Positions 47,948 to 62,900 of a stretch of DNA of 64,000 bases are shown piece by piece (positions within the stretch are counted from its first letter, which is position 1; every line of letters starts with the position of its first letter). The notes beneath the pieces are model-generated. The model saw only the letters and a program-made list of their open reading frames with translations, was not told where the DNA came from and did no database searches. The position numbers were made by a program, and so were the translations under genes. The stretch is from Plazaster borealis (taxonomy: Eukaryota; Echinodermata; Asteroidea; Forcipulatida; Labidiasteridae). The stretch covers positions 1 through 64,000 of the forward strand of contig JAJGQC010000473.1 of NCBI GenBank assembly GCA_021014325.1, written 5' to 3'.

Positions 47948-50900
47948 ATGGAGTTCTTGACGATAATGTTCTGTTTGGTGGTCTTGAGTTTGCTAGCGTA
48001 CATAGCGGTAAACCTCGCCGTGACAGACCGGGGACCACTCCATGGCACGTATGCTGTGCCCGGTCGGTGGTTCACGCTCAAGTTCTTGGTCATGAGGTGT
48101 TTCCTCGCGTGGAATATTGACAGAAAACACAACATCCGTAAGAGGGCTCTCAACTTTACAATGATGCAGAAGAAAACAAAAGAAGTGGCAAAGATGGAGT
48201 TCTTCTATGGATTTGAATTGGTGGGTTTCGATTCCTGTTATAAGAATTAAATAAGATTGAATTATTAAAATTGTATGATCAAGAAGGCCTACCGGTAACC
48301 AAACCATGGCTGATTAAACAGCCTTGTTTTACGAGCTTGCAATACTAGTTCCCCATTTACAAAGTCTTTGTTTATCATCTAAAGCCATCATAGTGACCAG
48401 ACTGCTATAAAACATTCTTAAAAATCTTGACCTGATTGAATAATTCGGCATCAAGAGTGTCGATAAAATAGACATGTCGCATTATACAAATATTTTCTAT
48501 GTTTTAATGCATGCAGCATTTCCGCGACAAGAAAATTTGTATGAGGCTTTTTTCTAACCCTTGGCCAGGGATCCGGCTCCGGGCTCCGTTTTTTGTTTGA
48601 AAAACCGTGCAAAATATACACTGCTGCAAAATTGAAGACGGAGACCAAGCATGAGCCGGAAGCGTAATTTTTTTACACCGCAGCGAGGGGTTTTGTACTG
48701 TAACACCGTCAATTCCGTCTTGAGATAGGAGACTATACGTCTAACCCTAAACCCTAACCGAACCCTAACCCTAACCCTAACCCTAACCCTAACCCTAACC
48801 CTAACCCGCACCCTAACCCGCACCCTCACCCTCACCCTAACCCTCACCCTAACCCTAACCCTAACCCTCACCCTAAACCTAACCCTTTATAGGCATAAAT
48901 GTTTGTAGTCTTATCTCAAGACAGGAATTGGCAGTATTACAGTACAAAACCCCTCGCTGCGATGTAAAAAACAAATATGGGAGCCGAAATCCAAGCCGAG
49001 GTGTGGAAAAGTTCCTTGATACCAAGGCCCTTTAGATCAATGGCGGTCAGAGACAATGTACTGCGAAGATCCCAACTTTGGTTAATCCTATGTTGCAAGG
49101 AGTAGACAAGCTGTTGATTCGGGGAAAATAGCTATAATTTACCCCGTGTAGTATAATATCCTCTCTGATAATACATTTTTATTCCAGTGAGCACATTATT
49201 CGCTACTTACACGGATCCGCCATGTGCATGTAGAGCCTCGACTTCAAGCTTCATTTGTATTGTATTAATATACATGTTACAATGCAGAGTTAGTTTTATA
49301 TAATTCATTGCTGTGTCAGATTCGAGGCTCTACACGCAAATGGCTGACCGTGAATGGGGCGAATACTGTAGGATTTGTCGATGACTCAATAAAACACTGT
49401 CTTTTCGTTGCAAACGGAACACATTTAGATACATGCTTCTTTAAAAAAAATCCAGGGCCAGAACTGCTTGTACATCAACGGAAGCGACCAAGGTGGTGCA
49501 ACTCGTCTCACAGTCCGGGTGACAATCCAGCCGGATGACCGGAGGGAGGTGTGGTTCCTGTTGAGAGTGCCGGGTGTTGGAGACCTGGTTCTCCCGAGCC
49601 ATCCGGACTGCATTGTAGACAATGTCCGCCCCGGGGATGGATTCAGCGGAGCAGGACTGACCTGTACCGCCATCGACCCTTTAAGAACCTGGAGAATCTC
49701 CTACAACGGTCTGTGTAGGTATGTGCATATAGAACATGTGACAGTCATAATATGAGAATCGACAGTTGTGAAAAATGATAAGAACTCGCCTCAGTATAAA
49801 AGACATGTCGGAGTGATTCGGGTTGAGCATTTCTTAGAAAATAATATCTCTCTCAATCTGTTTGACACAAAGTGGATACACCGATAAAAGTAGCCATTGG
49901 AACTTTGCACAATATGGTGTATATGCAACCTAGTAAGGTTGCTCAATATGTGACATGGTGTACCAACCTAGTGTGTTTTCATTTTGTTCTGGGAATCTCA
50001 GGAATTCCTTGGCGGATTTTAGGGGGGTGGTACTTCTGTACAAGAGGAACTTGTTTTAAAGTATGGTAACATTAAGAGGCCATTGTATACTTTTTATCAT
50101 TGTCACTAGCTTCACTCAAAAGTGACTCGTTTAAAAACAAAATGCACAACACCTTGTTTTCTTCGAAGGATTGGCATATGTAAAGATTGGAATGACAACG
50201 ACAAGAGACTTTCAGTTCATGTTCGATGCAGCCTGTTGTAAGTATTTATATCAACTTCATTCATATAGTACCGCATATAGGTGATGGTAGTGTGCCTTTT
50301 GATCGAAGAAGTGGACATGGGCAGGTCACCTAGCAAGGAGGTATGACAACAGGTGGGCATGCAAAACAACCAACTGGACTCCAAGAAACCGAACAGGAAA
50401 AAGAGGGAGACAAAACAGAAGATGGAGAGATGAACTAAGTACATATAGGGGCATTGCTTGGCAACAGACAGCGCAGGATAGAGTGAAATTGAGAACAGGT
50501 GAAGAGGCTTTCCTCATGCGGTGGAGTGAAATAGACAGACAGACAGACAGACAGACCCACAGGTTGTGACTATGATCCCTTTTCTTTAATCTTTTCTGTT
50601 TTAAACATTGTGGGCATGAGCCCACAGCACGAGAAAAGCCCACAAGTACAGATCCTACTTACAAGTAGCCCCTCAATGTAGCTCTTGTAAGCTCATGTAG
50701 ACACACATACAGACATACTTACAAATAGCCCCTCAATGTAGCTCTTGTAAGCTCAGACAGACAGACAGACAGACAGTGTGCCTTTTAAACATACTGGCAT
50801 GGAATTTGGCACACAGTCAGAGCATGACATGAGAGAGGTATTTGGCTATAAGGCCATCGCAGATTTGTCCTTTGAAAACACACATAGGTTCAATTGCAGC

Positions 50901-53900
50901 TATTTTGACAATATTATGAACATTGCTTGTTATTTTATCTATAACTTTTCAAAGGGCTGCGATTGCCCTATAGCCAAACAATCTTTCTCGTGACACGCTC
51001 TGACTGTGTGCCAAATTTCCACGCTTATTATCACCAAAGGCACAATTAACCCAAATATGTCCCCTATCTACACGCTATATGATACCAGTTTACATGGAAT
51101 GTTTATGAGCTATGACCTTTACACACTAATCTGATTACAAAATGATTACCATGCATTTTGTTTGATGTATTTTTCTTTACTGTGTCCATATTGTTAGGTG
51201 GAGTGGCTTCACAACATTTTATGATTTTACCTCAGACTATAATCCCAGTCTTGAAGCAGACAGTCTAGCAAAAGAACAATGGACCCAAGAATGGTTTGCA
51301 AAGCTCAAAAGGTCAGTGTAAAGTAAAACAAGGCTTTCTCCCCATCTCATGGCGTTTGTACCGCTTGGCGGATAAGCTTGATGAGTGGGTTGAACTACCC
51401 ACTCAGATCATTGAGTAGGCCCAAATTGTAATTTCAAACTTTCGGTAGGGCGATGGGAGTGTGAAGGCAAATATGCCTGGTCGATGTTTACACTTGTATG
51501 TTTTTAACGGTGATGCTGATCACAATTTCACGAATTTTCTAATGATTATCTTAGTTTAGGGTCATAAGGTTTTGGGGTGTTTTTTGTACTGGTTGTGTCA
51601 AAACAAACAAATTTTGCTAATTTTGAAAACATCTGGGACCCAAAACAATGGGATTTGTGAGAGGGTGATTTAGTTACAAAATGCCCTCTAGTGGCAGTTT
51701 TGGGGAAACGAACATTATTGCACCATGTAGATTTGAATCAAGGGACATTTCATGAAAACAGGCCTTGAACTTTGGAAAATACAAGCGCCCCCCCTCTCCG
51801 GTCCCTTATAATGGATCAATTTGGATTTGTGTTTCAAAGTATTTTTGTTTCAAAGAAAATACTCAACATTTTTCCAGCATGCACCAGGACCACTATACCC
51901 AGTTTGGTATGATCCATGGAGTTGTTCAAGTTAACGATGGAGACGAGACTAAACTGATCATGCGCGGTGTCAAGGAACGTGTCATAGGTAACTGAATTTC
52001 GAGAATCAATGTTCACATTCAACTGCATTTTCATTTTTTTTTTTTTCTTCAAACTCAAGTCTTTCTGGTAAGGAAACCAAGGGATCCAACGGCGACTTAC
52101 TGTGACCCGTAGGCCTGAGTTTTAAGAGAAGATGATGATGAAGACAATCTCAGTCTTAGGTTGGGGAGGACAACCCGTAAATAGAGAAAACCCATGCAAT
52201 CAGGGACTGAAACCCACCACATATGCGATGCTCTAATCCGAGACAGAATTAAAGGCTAATCCAGCCCGATCCCCGAAAAGGCCACGTGGCTTTAAAGGTG
52301 AACATTTGAGTTTGAATGGTCGAGGTCATAGACCCCCTTTGCATTGGCCGTCATCGCTGGAAGCATGCAGGGGTGTACGCGCCGCGCACAACTCTCAGCC
52401 AATGATAGGTCTTCAATTGCCTAAGTGAGGGCGCTGTTTGGGTCTTGCGACGTCACATGCAAGGGGTCTTTTGGCAGAGAAATATGACATGCATTTGATT
52501 TAATGAAAGTACTCTTATAAAACTTCATTAATCTTGCTTATTCTCATGGCCATAGGTCCTCAACAATTGCGTGATTTCCACACTCGTATCGCGAACTACA
52601 TTGTGTTGGAGGTAAGAAGCTTACACTGAGCCAATAACCTTTTAATAATCTGAAGTACAATAATGTTCAAGTTGCCAGATACGCTGAAGGGGACAAATAG
52701 TCGGGCCCCGTTTTGAATGCTGCTCTATGGCTCTTTTCGAAACCATGGATTCGGCTTCCTGTGGCTCTGGTTCCGCGACCACCCTTTTGAAGCACCGAGA
52801 GAGTATCGAAAGTGCACATTTTGGAAACTACTGATGGCCTCTAAGTTGGAGCCGAAGGTTTGGAAAGGAGTCTGTGATTTATTTTGCTCACATTGGACTT
52901 GTCATATATTCAAGGTGGTGGCCGTGTGAGCTAAAGGCCTAACGAGTATGATAGGACCCACTAACATTATCAGGATCACTGATACCATTTTATTTCATCG
53001 GACTACAGTACAAACCAGTCTACGACAGTATGCGATTTCAAACCACAACTTCAAGGCCTATAACCTCAATACAAAACCGGGGGGACAAAAACATAGATGT
53101 AAATGCAACCTTTAACTTCAACACAATCCACACATTGGGATGATGACCATAAGATACGTTTCTTGAAAACTGCACAGCCACCCACATGTAGATCCAATTT
53201 GTATCACGTTGATTTATTGTATTTTGCAGAATGGTAACTGTTTATACGTTGAAGCCTCGTGCGCACCTAGATATAAGTCAAAGTAAGTTGTGTTTTATAT
53301 GTTAGTTTTTTTCTTATGAAAACAGGCTCTTAGCTGCTGGAAAATATTTTACCCGGAAGTCAAGCTGATATTAACATGCTCATTGAATGTTACATAGTAA
53401 TTCTGAATGGAGAGCACATAACAACAGGGGTCGATTTCACAAATTCATCTTAGGATGAATTGTCAGTATTGCCATAGTGATTAAAACATTTTGCTTACTG
53501 TTAAGATTGGTCTGCACTTTTAAGATCAATCTGCACTCTGTGTGAAATCGAGCCAGAGAACGTATTTGATATGTGGTCAAATCAAACCAACTTGCTGTAG
53601 TAAAGTCAATGGGAAACTTTGACTAGACTTTACAGATGCAATCTAATGAGTGTCGTGGACGAGCGGTCTGGCGCACCTAACTAGTATCCACAGAGTGTGT
53701 GGGGTCGGTTAGCGGCACTTAGCTGAAGCATTACTTTGTCCGATGTGTTGTGCTATGCCTGTAAAGTAACCCACGACACTAAACGAGAAAGAGAAAGGGT
53801 TCCTCAAATAATTCACAGGGCAATCAACTTCGCAATTTGCGTCGTTATAAAATGGGACGTCATTCAATATTTCCTCCCTAATAAATACTACGGTATTTTT

Positions 53901-56900
53901 AAAGGGACATCGAGAGAGAGAAAATTAAAGTCAAAATTCTGACTTATCATAATTTTGACTTACTACAGGTCTTATTTATGATTGATGTTTCATAATTAAG
54001 ACTTTATTACAAGTCAAATATGACCTCAGAATTATGACTTACTTAGCACAATTCATAATTTTGACTGATGCTAAATCATATAATGCTGAATCACAATTTT
54101 GTAATGTAAGTCAAAGAGGTACTCGTCATAATTATGTTTTTCCTTTTTTTTCTAAATGTCCCTTTAACGCTTCTGTAAAAAGAACCGCCACTCAAGTATG
54201 AAAACAAAAGAGGTAGTTTCTGTAAAGCGTTGCCTTACTATATGAACGGTATAAACATCCAGATTATAATCAATTAATTATTACCGTGCTTTGCTAATTT
54301 AAACGTTTTCTGATTTCGTTTTCATTTCAAATTTCAAGCAAACAAACGGGCTTCTTGATGAAAGTGGTTGATGACGTCATTCCTGCCTCCTCTGTCAACC
54401 TCCCACTGTCCGTTCTGATGGAGAATACGGATAAAATACCCAAGAACTTCACGTTTGACGTACATCTGGAAGGTATTCTTGGTGTTTCATTTACAAAATC
54501 ATTGAAGATGTTTTGATCGGTTCTGCATAACAAAATGTTATATCCTAATGTACGTTCTTGATTAGATTTTCATCGTGCTTTACTACAGGCACCTGAAACA
54601 CATACTTTGAGCCCGTGCAAGCACAGATAAGTTGAAATCAGTTCAGTTTAAAAAATTAACTATAATAATGGGCTGACAAGACGACATAGTAAAGACTACC
54701 ATTTTCTATATTTCTAGTAATGAAACCTGGGACGCCTCGTAGTTCACTTAATCACTGTAGATCGCAAGCCTGCGGAAACCTGTAAACAGGGATGCTTGCT
54801 GTGTGAAACAGAAATTTACACCGGGATTAACCCTTATACTCTTCCAAGATTGCACTAACAATCCTACAACACAGGACCTAAGGCTTAATTCCCCCAACCC
54901 ATCCAGGGGACAAAGCAATTATGGTAAAGTATCTTGCTCATTAACGCAAGTGCCACGACCGGGACACGAACCCACACTCTGATCAGAAGCACTGGTCAGA
55001 AGCACTGGTGCTCTTAACCGCTCAGCCACGACACGCCACAAGACTACAACAAAGTTGTAATTGAAATCATCGAAATAGCCGCATTAGTTAAGCATAATGA
55101 AGCTATGCGCACCTTCAATTCCTCACGTCTTTCTCTATAGTTCTTATTGTTCTGAATGTTCATTCCCATAAAAAAAGATTCAGTAATCGATTTGTTTGTC
55201 GGTACTTTTTATTTATGCTATCTCTTTATAGATGGATTGAGAATGGATGTTAAAGTTACTACAGACGACACCATGTTCCTCAATGTGGGCAGCGACTGGT
55301 GTGTGCAGATAGGTGAGGGAATGAGCTGCTTCACTGTAAATGGCGTAGCAGGATGGGGTGTGTGTCAGACTCTAAGAAGGTAAGTAACAATATCTAATTC
55401 AGAAGTTATTTTTTCAAAATTTCCAGAAATTTACAAAGAAGTCAATTGGAATGACACATATCGTGTAGCACAAATACAAACCTAGGCACAAGTTGACTAA
55501 TTATTGGATAATCACTAACTTTACTTTGAGTTAATACCGATTCAAAACCGATAAATATATTTATTTACTTATTTATAGCCTTTTTCTTCAGTAACATGCT
55601 GTTATCTTTAAAAAAATAACCCCAATGTTGTAATAACCCCGGTTGATGATTTAATATCAGTAAAGCAAGTTTAGTCAATATGAAGTAATCAACAATAATA
55701 TGTTGCATATTACTTGAAACAGGTATGATGGAGTGAAACAAAAGCTGGCAGAAGAGTCATCGCCCAGGCTGTACAGGGAACCAGGTAAAATGTCGATACC
55801 TGATTTTTATAAAAATTGAATTTTTGTGTTGAAGATCTCTGATTTCCTGCAATTAGTGAGAGAACGAAAAGGTCGAACATATTTACCTTTCGGCCAATGC
55901 TTCAATTTATCCCTGAAGAAAACTGTATTGTGTGTTCATCAGACGGTGAGCCTCTTGAAAACTTGCGGGTGCTTGTTGTACCTCTGTCGGCGAGGGCGTG
56001 CCAACTGTCACAACTTACTGGAGGAAAAGGATCACAACTTGCGAAACTGGTGGCTTTGCGGAATCAAATGCCTGTCGAGGTAAGTCCATGAAATATTTGG
56101 TATTAAAACATTACAAAAGAAAAGAAACACATGGGTTTGTTAAATAGAAAACATGTGGCTATTTATTTGAAATCAATTTGCGCGAACGGAGGATGCTGAA
56201 CAAGAGATAGAGGACCGTTCACTTACTCCCACCCTTTAAAATCGGCAATAAAATGTTTCTCACGATCTACCACTTAAAATCTCCGAAAGAGGGCGCGATG
56301 ATGGAGTGAACATTCACACAACGCACTGTAGCTATTTTCTTTTCTGTAACCGTCCTGGCCTTGGTTTGTAAAGGGTCAGGCGAAAATAGGTTTTCCCTTT
56401 CAATTCATTGGGGAGGAAATGGTTAAGGAGGAGGAAAACAGACAGAAAGACGGGCACTCCTCAAAGGGGTGCGAAAAGCTCCGCCTGTACTACCATTGAA
56501 GATATGACCAAGAGAAGGCGGACGAGTTGAGTGAACATATCCACCCACATGCATGTAAATTGACTTTCCACGCACAAAATAGGGTAAGGTGACAGGCAAT
56601 TTACAACTCATTCGACAGAAAGGGCGAGAAAGGAGGGGGAGGCTGAATAAAAGGCACTCCACATTAAATTGCGAACAGCTCCCCTTACTAAAACCAATTG
56701 TTTTTCACTTTTTGTTTACAATTCTGCGTTCTTTTTCTGGTCTGATTTATCTTCGACAACTCAAACCAACAACCTAATTGGAATTGATGAAGCTATGTTC
56801 CGGTGCTGTAGTCTACAACCTAATTGTTGGCAGAATTTCATATAAATAGAGCATTATACTCATTGTAACATAATACCTGATTTACCTGTCTAACCCGAAT

Positions 56901-59900
56901 ACAGTACGAAGTTCCAAGTGGTTTCTGCATAACAACAGCTGCATTTGACAAACATTTGAAGGTACCTTAATTTTCACCATTAAACGTTTATTTAACTTAA
57001 AACACTTTATTTCAAAATTGTACTAATTTTAACCCTACATGTCCAGTTTTAGTTTATTGTAACTTGAACAGCTTGAACAACTTGAGCTTTCAACAATTTC
57101 CTAATAATGTTCACAATAATTTTATTACAAAAAAGCTTTACAACTGATCCAAAATATGATTCCAGCTGAAACTACAAAGACGAAAAAACTTGAAAGGACC
57201 TTCGTGGCACTTAAGTCACTTCTTAAAGGCACTGTACACGTTTGGTAATTACTCAAAATATATATTAGCATAAAAACTGACTTGGTAACGAGCAACAGAG
57301 AGCTGTTGATAGTATAAAACATTGTGAGAAACGACTCCCTCTGAAGTAACGTAGTTTTTGAGAAAGAGGTAATTTCTCACTAAAATAATAAAAACTTCTT
57401 GCAAGAAGTTTTTATTCCTATCTGAAGCACACAAATTTGTACAACAAGGGTGTTTTTTCTTTCATCATTTTCTTGCAACTTCGATGACCAATTGAGCCCA
57501 AATTTTCACAGGCTTGTTATTTTATGCATATGTTGGGATACACCAAATGAGAACACTGGTCTTTGACAATTACCAAACGTGTACGATGCCTTTAAAATTA
57601 GCCACTATTACTAAACCTTCTTGTATTTATTCACTGTGTTTGTTTTGAGGATTATGTTTCATTTCATTTCAATAGAGCAACCCAGATATACAGACGGCTG
57701 TGACAGAACTGAGTGAAGTTTCCTGTTCCATCCGCGAGGGTAATCTACAGGAAGAATGCGCGAGGTAGCTTTAAATAATATACATACAGGTGGAATTACG
57801 AACTTTGTCAGTGTAATATGAAGTGATACGCCCCCATTGTATGAGGGGCAGGAAGGAGGAACAGAGTTCTACAAAGGACGAGAATTCACCATCATTACAA
57901 AATCCACACAATGACGTTTCAAATATATAAAACATCAATATCCCAGAACTTATTTATTTATTCACAAAAAAGTAGAAGTATAATATAAATACATAGTATT
58001 ATAATAGCACAACACAGTATGATAAAATTATAACATGAAGGTCAAAGGTCAGCACGTTACTGGCTATATGCTAATTAGACATACAAATTTACAACAACAT
58101 GATTAATTATTCCTCAAAAATACATTATTTCACTGATGGCATAAACCAGAATTATACTCACTGAGGCTTCTATAAAACTATCCTTCCCAGAGGACAAACA
58201 TTGGCTCTCTTCAAATTAAGGAGAAAATACACAGCAAATTATTTGAGCTCTCTCGCTGCCTGAAGCCAAACGAACAAAGAAAGGGCCAAAGGTTGCGCGG
58301 ACACAAAATTATGTTTTTTAAGAATGCAATTAAGAAAGTTGCATAAGGCCCAATAACACTGAGGGCGCATTTGGTATCCCTACATTTAGAAGTCGGTGTT
58401 ACTTCTGGATTGATTCAGAAGTTATTATTCATAGTGATAACTGTTGTTGTCTATTCATCGAATGCTTTGATAAAGTTTACCTTCTTCATGACACAAATAT
58501 ATTCACACGCTCCTCTACCGTTTGCAGGATCGTTGATTTGGTATCTAAAACCGTCCTCTCCAAGGATTTAAAATTAGAGGTTTCTGGGATATTCTCGAAG
58601 ATGTTCGGGGACTTTGAGAGCATGAAGACATTTGCTGTTCGCTCATCAGTAGTTGGTATGTAAAGCTGCAAGTATCGACATCTTACGTAATGTTGACTCT
58701 AGAGGCTGGTTTATAAATGTTTAAAGTTTGCTCGATGTCAATTGGAAAACCTAGTAGATGAATAAAAAGGGCTGAACAATTCAATGTTGTAATCGATGAA
58801 GATAAAGCTAAAAATTTAAGTTATCAATGCATGGTCACTTGTTCCTGTATCTTGATGCTAATTCTATTATTTGTTCTCCTCGCTTCTGCAGGTGAAGATA
58901 GTTCATTAACCTCTTCCGCTGGCCAGATGCAAACATTCCTTGGTGTAAAGAACTTGGATAAGGTATTGATGATTACCTAAAGTCACGGTTGGCCTGCAAC
59001 ACTAATGGCGTCCAACAGTTTATTTCACATGTTCATTTTCTACTCCTCATTGTTGTACATTACCCATGTGAGACAAGATGTTGCAACGGAAGACTTTTGA
59101 CACGATAGCTAGCGTCCAACTCACTGTTCCTTTCTCATTGTTCACAGCGATGAAAACATAAGAAAAGGACCGGTGAGTGGGACGCCCGCTATCGTCTCAA
59201 AAGTCTCCTATTGACTTGGCCACTTAGGTAAAATAAGAAATAAATGCATGAATTAAGAAGGGAACAAAAGAAAGAGGCCTGATAGTGTTCCGATCTAAGC
59301 AGGAAAAAATCGTCTTTCGGTTAAAAAGATCAAATCCTGCAAGCCAGATTCGAGTGGTTTAAACAACCTCAAAGGGTTTGGCGGTGTAAAGTTATATTAC
59401 AAACTTTTACTTTTTTCTGCCCGTAGGTGTTTCAGGCTACACAAGATTGTTGGGCATCTCAGTTCTCGTTTCAAGCGGTACAATATCGAAGGTAATAAGT
59501 CTTGTCAATACTTGAAAGGCTCTCGTAGTTTAAGGATTATCAAATTAGTTAACACAATAATTTTAGAAAGTACAAGGAGTTGTTTTGACGATATCTCAAT
59601 TGTGACGGAGTTTTTTTTTTAAAAATCGGATACCTTGGCCCAAGTTATTGGTTCTGCTTACCGTAAGCATCAAATCAGCACTCATGACGGCAGCAAAATA
59701 AAAACTGCTAAACGATGGTGTCTGTCAAAGGTTTCGCAAGTGATATGTGGACATACCCACCCATCCTTGTGGGGTCCAAAACACAACAGAACAATGGACC
59801 CCACAAGGAATTCTTTGTAAAACTTGTACCCCACAGGGGAATTCAACAGAAAAGGGAATAATGGGACAACAATAGCAGGACCCCACAAGTCACCAGCTGT

Positions 59901-62900
59901 GAGGGTGTGTGATTGCGTGTGTACTCTACAAACTAGAAAGATTATAAATATTCTTTGCTTACGTAAAACTCCGCGTTGAGAAGACTCTTCAATATGTGCC
60001 TTGCCTTGTTGTGAGATTAGCTAAACTAATGAGGGACAATGTGCATTATTTTATTTTTTTTTAATCTACACAGGCAGTACGGTCAGCCAGTGGATACCGC
60101 CATGGCAGTAGTTGTACAAGAAATAGTTACTGGAGAGAGTGCAGGTAAGGCGCCGTCAAGGTTATGTTTTACGTTGTTTGAACACAAAATTAAAGTGGAC
60201 CAATCCCATCATCGATTTAAAGGAGACGGAATATTTTATCTCTATCTGAGCAAAGTATAAGTTGTGAATTGATGTAATCTTGTGGCTTGACTCTATTCCA
60301 GGTGTTGTGTTTAGCCGCGATCCACTGACTGGTAACCCAACCAAGATTGTCATCAATTCCAACTACGGACTAGGAGAGGTAGGGAGTTGACGATTTTCTT
60401 TAAAATAGTTTATTATAGTTGATGAACTTTGGTCATATTGTGTTTAATTGTCTATACTGTTTATACACTAACTTGTTCATGGTGATAAACAGGAAAGGAG
60501 ATGGTGGCATTGAGGAGCAAGTAAGATACTTTCTCAAAACTATACAAGGATAACTTGCGGATAGACCCCTCCACGATTGGTTTTACAACCCGCAAGATAT
60601 CCCCAAGCAGTCAAATTATATTGTGGATGGGTTTGAGAGGGAAAGTGTTGTAATACGACCCGGCAAGTTGTTTACAAGATGACTAAACCACATACCTTGA
60701 GATTCTTATCTACTGGAAACACGCAGGTGGTCCAGGTTATGCACTTTCCAACGACTTCGCAAAAGTAATAAGACTAAACAGTGGCCTTGAGCAATAGATC
60801 AGGAATGTCACAACGATTGCCAAGGGCTAGAGATCTCATCAGGTGGCCAAACCACAGACTGCTCAGTGGGTGTCTGTCAATATACTTGTGGATAAAATTA
60901 GTTTTGTACTGGGCAAATATATAAATATGTAGGTGCGCATTTTTCTGTTCATATTGTGCCTGAGGAAAGAAAACAATATCAAATATTTATAAAACATTTC
61001 GCCTAATTGGTTTCGCAAGTCTGTAGTATCCGGAGTGGTAGAAGCAGACACGGTGATACTGCGAGTTGACCGCAACAAGTCATTGACAGTAGAAAGCAAG
61101 GTGATCGGACGTAAGGAAGAGGCAATTTGCATCGCAGGTAAAAACAAATCCCCTGACAAGAAAATCTAAATCCATTTAACTTTTTCTACGGCATATCGTA
61201 GCCACGTTCAAGGTTCTTGACTCGACAGTGCCCGTTTTTTCATAATTGGACAAACTCCACATTTACATGTAGTATTGTCGAGTCGATGCATTTGGGGAAC
61301 GTTCTTACAGCAAATGATTGGCTGACAATTGAAAACCGCGCCAGGCTAACCAATGGAAAGGAAGCATATATCTGCCCAGATACTCGAAAAAGACAGAAGG
61401 TACAAGGCAGACAGGCAGGAGACCCAGGGTGCTGCATTGGTGCTGCCAGGTCAGCTATCTCGATAAATGTGCGTAGACTTCAGTTCGAACAACGGAATGG
61501 GAACTCGCACGAAGTTCAGTCTTTTCTGAGAACCAGGGCCGGGTGGGGAAAAGCTGCCATTCCCGCAGCAGACCACAACTGGCCTTCTAATAGCAAGACA
61601 GTCGTGTACAGGGCTAGATATATTGAGATTCTCTTCTAATAAAGCTTAATATAAGAACTGTTGACATGCATATCGTCTGCTCAGGACTATAAGGTCATTG
61701 TGCAATTTGCATGGGTTTGATAAAATTGCTTCTGCATATTATATTTTGGAGCTTCTGGTAAATGGGGTTTATTGATCAAGAGTGGTCTTCGAGGTATTTG
61801 TTTGGCGAAAAACCCATTCATTTTCTAAGTAAAACATTTATTTGTTGATTCAGATAAATTTGTTCTAATGAATAAGAATTTTCATTTAATGACCTTTCGA
61901 TCATTACGAATATGAATTTGCAATTAATGACCTTTTAGCACTGAGCCGAAAATATTATCCATTTTATACTTCTTCAATTTTCTAGGGAAGGCGGAACACA
62001 GACCATCCACCAGACTGATAGTAAATCAGCGCTTTGCTCAGTATCAGATGCGCTGAGCCTGAAACTTGGACGAGTTGCACTTATGGTAATGATATCATGT
62101 CAACACGATGAATGTAAAACATAAGTAGTGATATACCATTAACTTTATCCAGTCGTCAAGTCAACTTAGCGAACCCCATAAGTTGACGCTCAGTAATATT
62201 AGGGAGGTTTCGCATGCGAACGGATACGGTTAGTGCGACGGATACCTCATCATTATGGCGTCATACGCTAATTGCTATCCGCTATACGTGCAGACGACAC
62301 TGATATCCTGCTTGCTACACGTAAGTAGGTTACGGATAGCTAAACGTATGCGTATGCGCATCCGTTTGCGTGCGAAACCTCCCTATTATCTCACTAAGAC
62401 GACTCACCGAAGCTGAGTCTGAAGTTGACTTATCATCTAATCATCCCAGAAATTTCTCTTGGTCAGAATGTTTTTCTTCTAAAGAACTTGACTAATTTCA
62501 TAAAATAAATCAACTTTCGAGATTACTTATCACTTTAGTATTTATGTCGAAATTAGTGTTTTAGTGTAGTCGTCCTGGTCAAATGAACTGCTGTGTTATT
62601 TGAATAAGTCTCATCACACATGGCACGAGTTCCGTAAGAACAACATTTCAACTATAACATTTTAAAAATTAATTAAGTGAACTCTTGAAATATATAATCA
62701 TTAGTCTGCGTTTAACCGGTGTTCCATTTACAAGTGGCGACTTACTTGTAACGGTGTGAGTTTTCGTTTTTCTTCATTTTCACAGTTGGATAAGTGTTTT
62801 TCTGATGCCAGGGACATTGAATGGGCCGCTGTTGGAGAGACGATCTATCTTCTCCAGGTAACGAACGATGGATCCAATGTTGAAAGTGTTCTTAATTTAA

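Noticed and set aside
48554..48871. - strand open frame with Arg-Val repeats
   Set aside because: Direct product of the (TTAGGG)n hexamer; not a gene.
50217..50643. - strand open frames over 50217-50643
   Set aside because: Antisense to a clear retrotransposon ORF2 tail and (CAGA)n repeats.
61217..61639. 140-codon + strand open frame between two exons of the PEP synthase-like gene
   Set aside because: No recognisable domain, lies within an intron, and no splice link that keeps the phosphotransferase frame.
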